Positions 4,579 to 5,903 of a stretch of DNA of 5,903 nucleotides are shown in pieces. The position numbers and the translations under genes were made by a program. This DNA comes from Rhodothermales bacterium. GTDB taxonomy: Bacteria > Bacteroidota > Rhodothermia > Rhodothermales > UBA10348. The notes below the pieces were generated by a model. That model worked only from the letters and a program-made list of their open reading frames with translations, was not told the DNA's origin and made no database searches. How positions within the stretch are numbered: position 1 is the stretch's first letter; the number at the start of each line of letters is the position of its first letter. The stretch spans positions 1 to 5,903 of the forward strand of contig JABDJZ010000592.1 of assembly GCA_013003255.1 (NCBI GenBank), in the 5' to 3' direction.

Positions 4579-5903
4579 TGACTTTTCCGGTTTTGACAGT
4601 CTTGTCCCACTTCATTTCAGCCCCGCGGGCTTCGTAGATGTAGGAGGCAAAGGTGACGGCGCAGAGCAGCGGACCGTAGCCCACGATGTAGATCAGGGCG
4701 GGGACCATCCGCGCCAGGGGCGTCCCCTCCAGATTCTTGGCTCCCCATGCCGCCACCATGCCCAGCGTGAGCCAGAGGTACATGAAGAGAATGATGACCC
4801 GAACCGCGCTCTCCCCTGGTGGGAGTCCGATCGCGTAGAGGCCGTTGGCCAGGTAGACTTCGAAGAGCGGCGGGAAGCAGGAGTAGATGATGATCACCGT
4901 GGCGATCACGCCGGGAAACAGGAAGCCTTCCACCCACGTGTGCTTGGCCGTGTCCAGGTCGATTCCGAAGGACATCAGCGTCACGAAGAGGTACGTGATG
5001 GCGTGGATGATCCAGAACATCTGGAAGAGCCTCCACGAGAGGGGGAAGTCCAGGAAGTAGAGTCCCACCAGGCCCGTGGTGGCCAGTACCATCAGGACCG
5101 GCATCAGGAAGATGGAGAACCAGATGAAGCCGAAGACCGGGCTTCCGAGTCCGGCGTGCTTCGACGGCCGGAACCAGATGTGCCAGAATCGCTGAGTCAG
5201 CTGCACGTTGCCGCGCGCCCAGCGCAGGCGCTGCTTCCAGAGGCCCACTATGTCGAAGGGCTCCTCGGCCCAGACAGTGGCGTTGCCCTCGAAGTGCACC
5301 TTGCGACCCGCGAGTTGGGTGTTGAAGGTCGTGAAGGTGTCCTCGGCCAGGGAGGAGGTATCGATCCGTCCACCGATGGCCTCGAGGCTGGCGCGGCTGT
5401 GCAGCTGCGCGCCGCCGGCCAGGCAGAAGAGGGTACCCATCACGTTCTGCGCCCGGCGCGAAGCGGCCTGCGCTGTGATGTATTCGAACCCGATGAACCG
5501 GGTCATGAAGTTGCCTGGCCGGGTGCCTTCCTTGATGTAGGCCGTGACCGCACCCACCTCGGGGTCGGCCAGGTGGCGGGCCATTTTCCGGAGGGCGTCC
5601 TTCTCGAAGATGACGTCCGCGTCGATGATGAGGATGGCTTCGCTCCAGTCTTCGGCCAGGATCTGCTTGAGCCCGTGGTTGAGCGTATGGGCCTTGCCCT
5701 CTCCACCCTTGTCCCGCCGCACGTGGAAGACCTTCCCGGGATACTCGATTTCCTTGGCCTTGACCACGTCCGGCGTGCCGTCCGTTGAGGCGTCATCCAC
5801 TACGTAGACGCGAAGTGCACCGTCCGGGTAGTCCATGGAGACCAGGCGATCGATGGTGGTCCCAATGACCAGGTCCTCGTTCCAGGCCGGGACAACGATG
5901 GCC
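4571..5903 (-). CDS. Processive family 2 glycosyltransferase, membrane-bound (partial, N-terminus beyond the window)
   Basis: The frame is open from the right edge, giving 443 visible residues beginning inside the catalytic domain (AIVVPAWNED); an internal ATG at 5836 is not the start. In visible-fragment numbering the GT-A motifs occur in order: VVDDASTDGT (34-43), GKAHTLNHG (69-77), DXD as Asp94-Ala-Asp96 (LIIDADV), the acceptor-side SLAEDTFT (Glu187-Asp188), and QRLRW (224-228), the QxxRW hallmark of processive synthases such as cellulose, chitin, hyaluronan and PNAG (PgaC) synthases. About five membrane helices follow between residues 250 and 435 (for example FIWFSIFLMPVLMVLATTG and IATVIIIYSCFPPLF). 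It should polymerise a UDP-sugar in the cytoplasm and push the chain across the inner membrane. The product is not readable from sequence, though the PIG-L gene nearby hints at N-acetylhexosamine. It is the most upstream visible gene of a three-gene operon; its promoter lies outside. Confidence 0.93.
   Translation of the reverse strand, partial: AIVVPAWNEDLVIGTTIDRLVSMDYPDGALRVYVVDDASTDGTPDVVKAKEIEYPGKVFHVRRDKGGEGKAHTLNHGLKQILAEDWSEAILIIDADVIFEKDALRKMARHLADPEVGAVTAYIKEGTRPGNFMTRFIGFEYITAQAASRRAQNVMGTLFCLAGGAQLHSRASLEAIGGRIDTSSLAEDTFTTFNTQLAGRKVHFEGNATVWAEEPFDIVGLWKQRLRWARGNVQLTQRFWHIWFRPSKHAGLGSPVFGFIWFSIFLMPVLMVLATTGLVGLYFLDFPLSWRLFQMFWIIHAITYLFVTLMSFGIDLDTAKHTWVEGFLFPGVIATVIIIYSCFPPLFEVYLANGLYAIGLPPGESAVRVIILFMYLWLTLGMVAAWGAKNLEGTPLARMVPALIYIVGYGPLLCAVTFASYIYEARGAEMKWDKTVKTGKVNA

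Noticed and set aside
4514..5788. 424-codon plus-strand open frame opposite the glycosyltransferase
   Set aside because: Its translation is full of Glu, Asp, His, Arg and Gly runs with no recognisable motif, as expected from the complement of a GC-rich gene. The opposite strand carries intact GT2 catalytic motifs and membrane helices, so this is a shadow frame.
4571..5836. ATG at 5836 as the true start of the glycosyltransferase
   Set aside because: The 22 codons upstream to the window edge encode AIVVPAWNED and following residues, the conserved first strand of GT2 enzymes, so the real start lies outside the window.

Overview
The window is GC-rich (by eye about 60-62%) bacterial chromosome with four clear protein-coding genes, a short fifth one, and almost no non-coding DNA. 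No RNA genes, CRISPR arrays, insertion sequences or other mobile elements are visible. An outer-membrane TPR/beta-barrel protein, a DUF11 domain and a CHIPPGN-type motif point to a diderm bacterium, perhaps of the Bacteroidota/Rhodothermota or Gemmatimonadota sort. The taxonomic guess is weak because there is no marker gene.

Layout. Bases 1-1994 (minus, running off the left edge) are a large secreted multidomain protein: signal peptide, helical N-terminal domain, a Cys-bounded CHIPPGN motif, a DUF11 domain and a beta-rich C-terminal part. A 128-base divergent intergenic region follows (1995-2122). Bases 2123-3112 (plus) encode a response-regulator receiver domain fused directly to a PIG-L/LmbE-type zinc deacetylase. 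Converging on it with only 3 bases between the stop codons is a minus-strand operon that reads, in order of transcription: a processive family 2 glycosyltransferase (5903 down to 4571, start outside the window), a 105-residue protein with a proline-rich stretch and one C-terminal membrane helix (4578-4261, overlapping the previous gene by 8 bases), and a TPR plus YaiO-like outer-membrane beta-barrel protein (4255-3116).

How the genes may work together. The glycosyltransferase has the full DXD / ED / QxxRW signature and membrane helices of synthases that make and extrude a polysaccharide. The TPR-barrel protein is a plausible outer-membrane partner, and the PIG-L domain is a plausible modifying enzyme that removes N-acetyl groups from a GlcNAc-type precursor or product. 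The same three kinds of protein (YaiO barrel, YaiP glycosyltransferase, YaiS PIG-L deacetylase) lie close together in E. coli K-12. I therefore read the window as a yaiOPS-like surface-polysaccharide locus. Its special feature is that the deacetylase carries a phospho-acceptor receiver domain, so sugar deacetylation may be switched by a two-component signal. The system assignment is inference; the domain assignments rest on motifs visible in the sequence.
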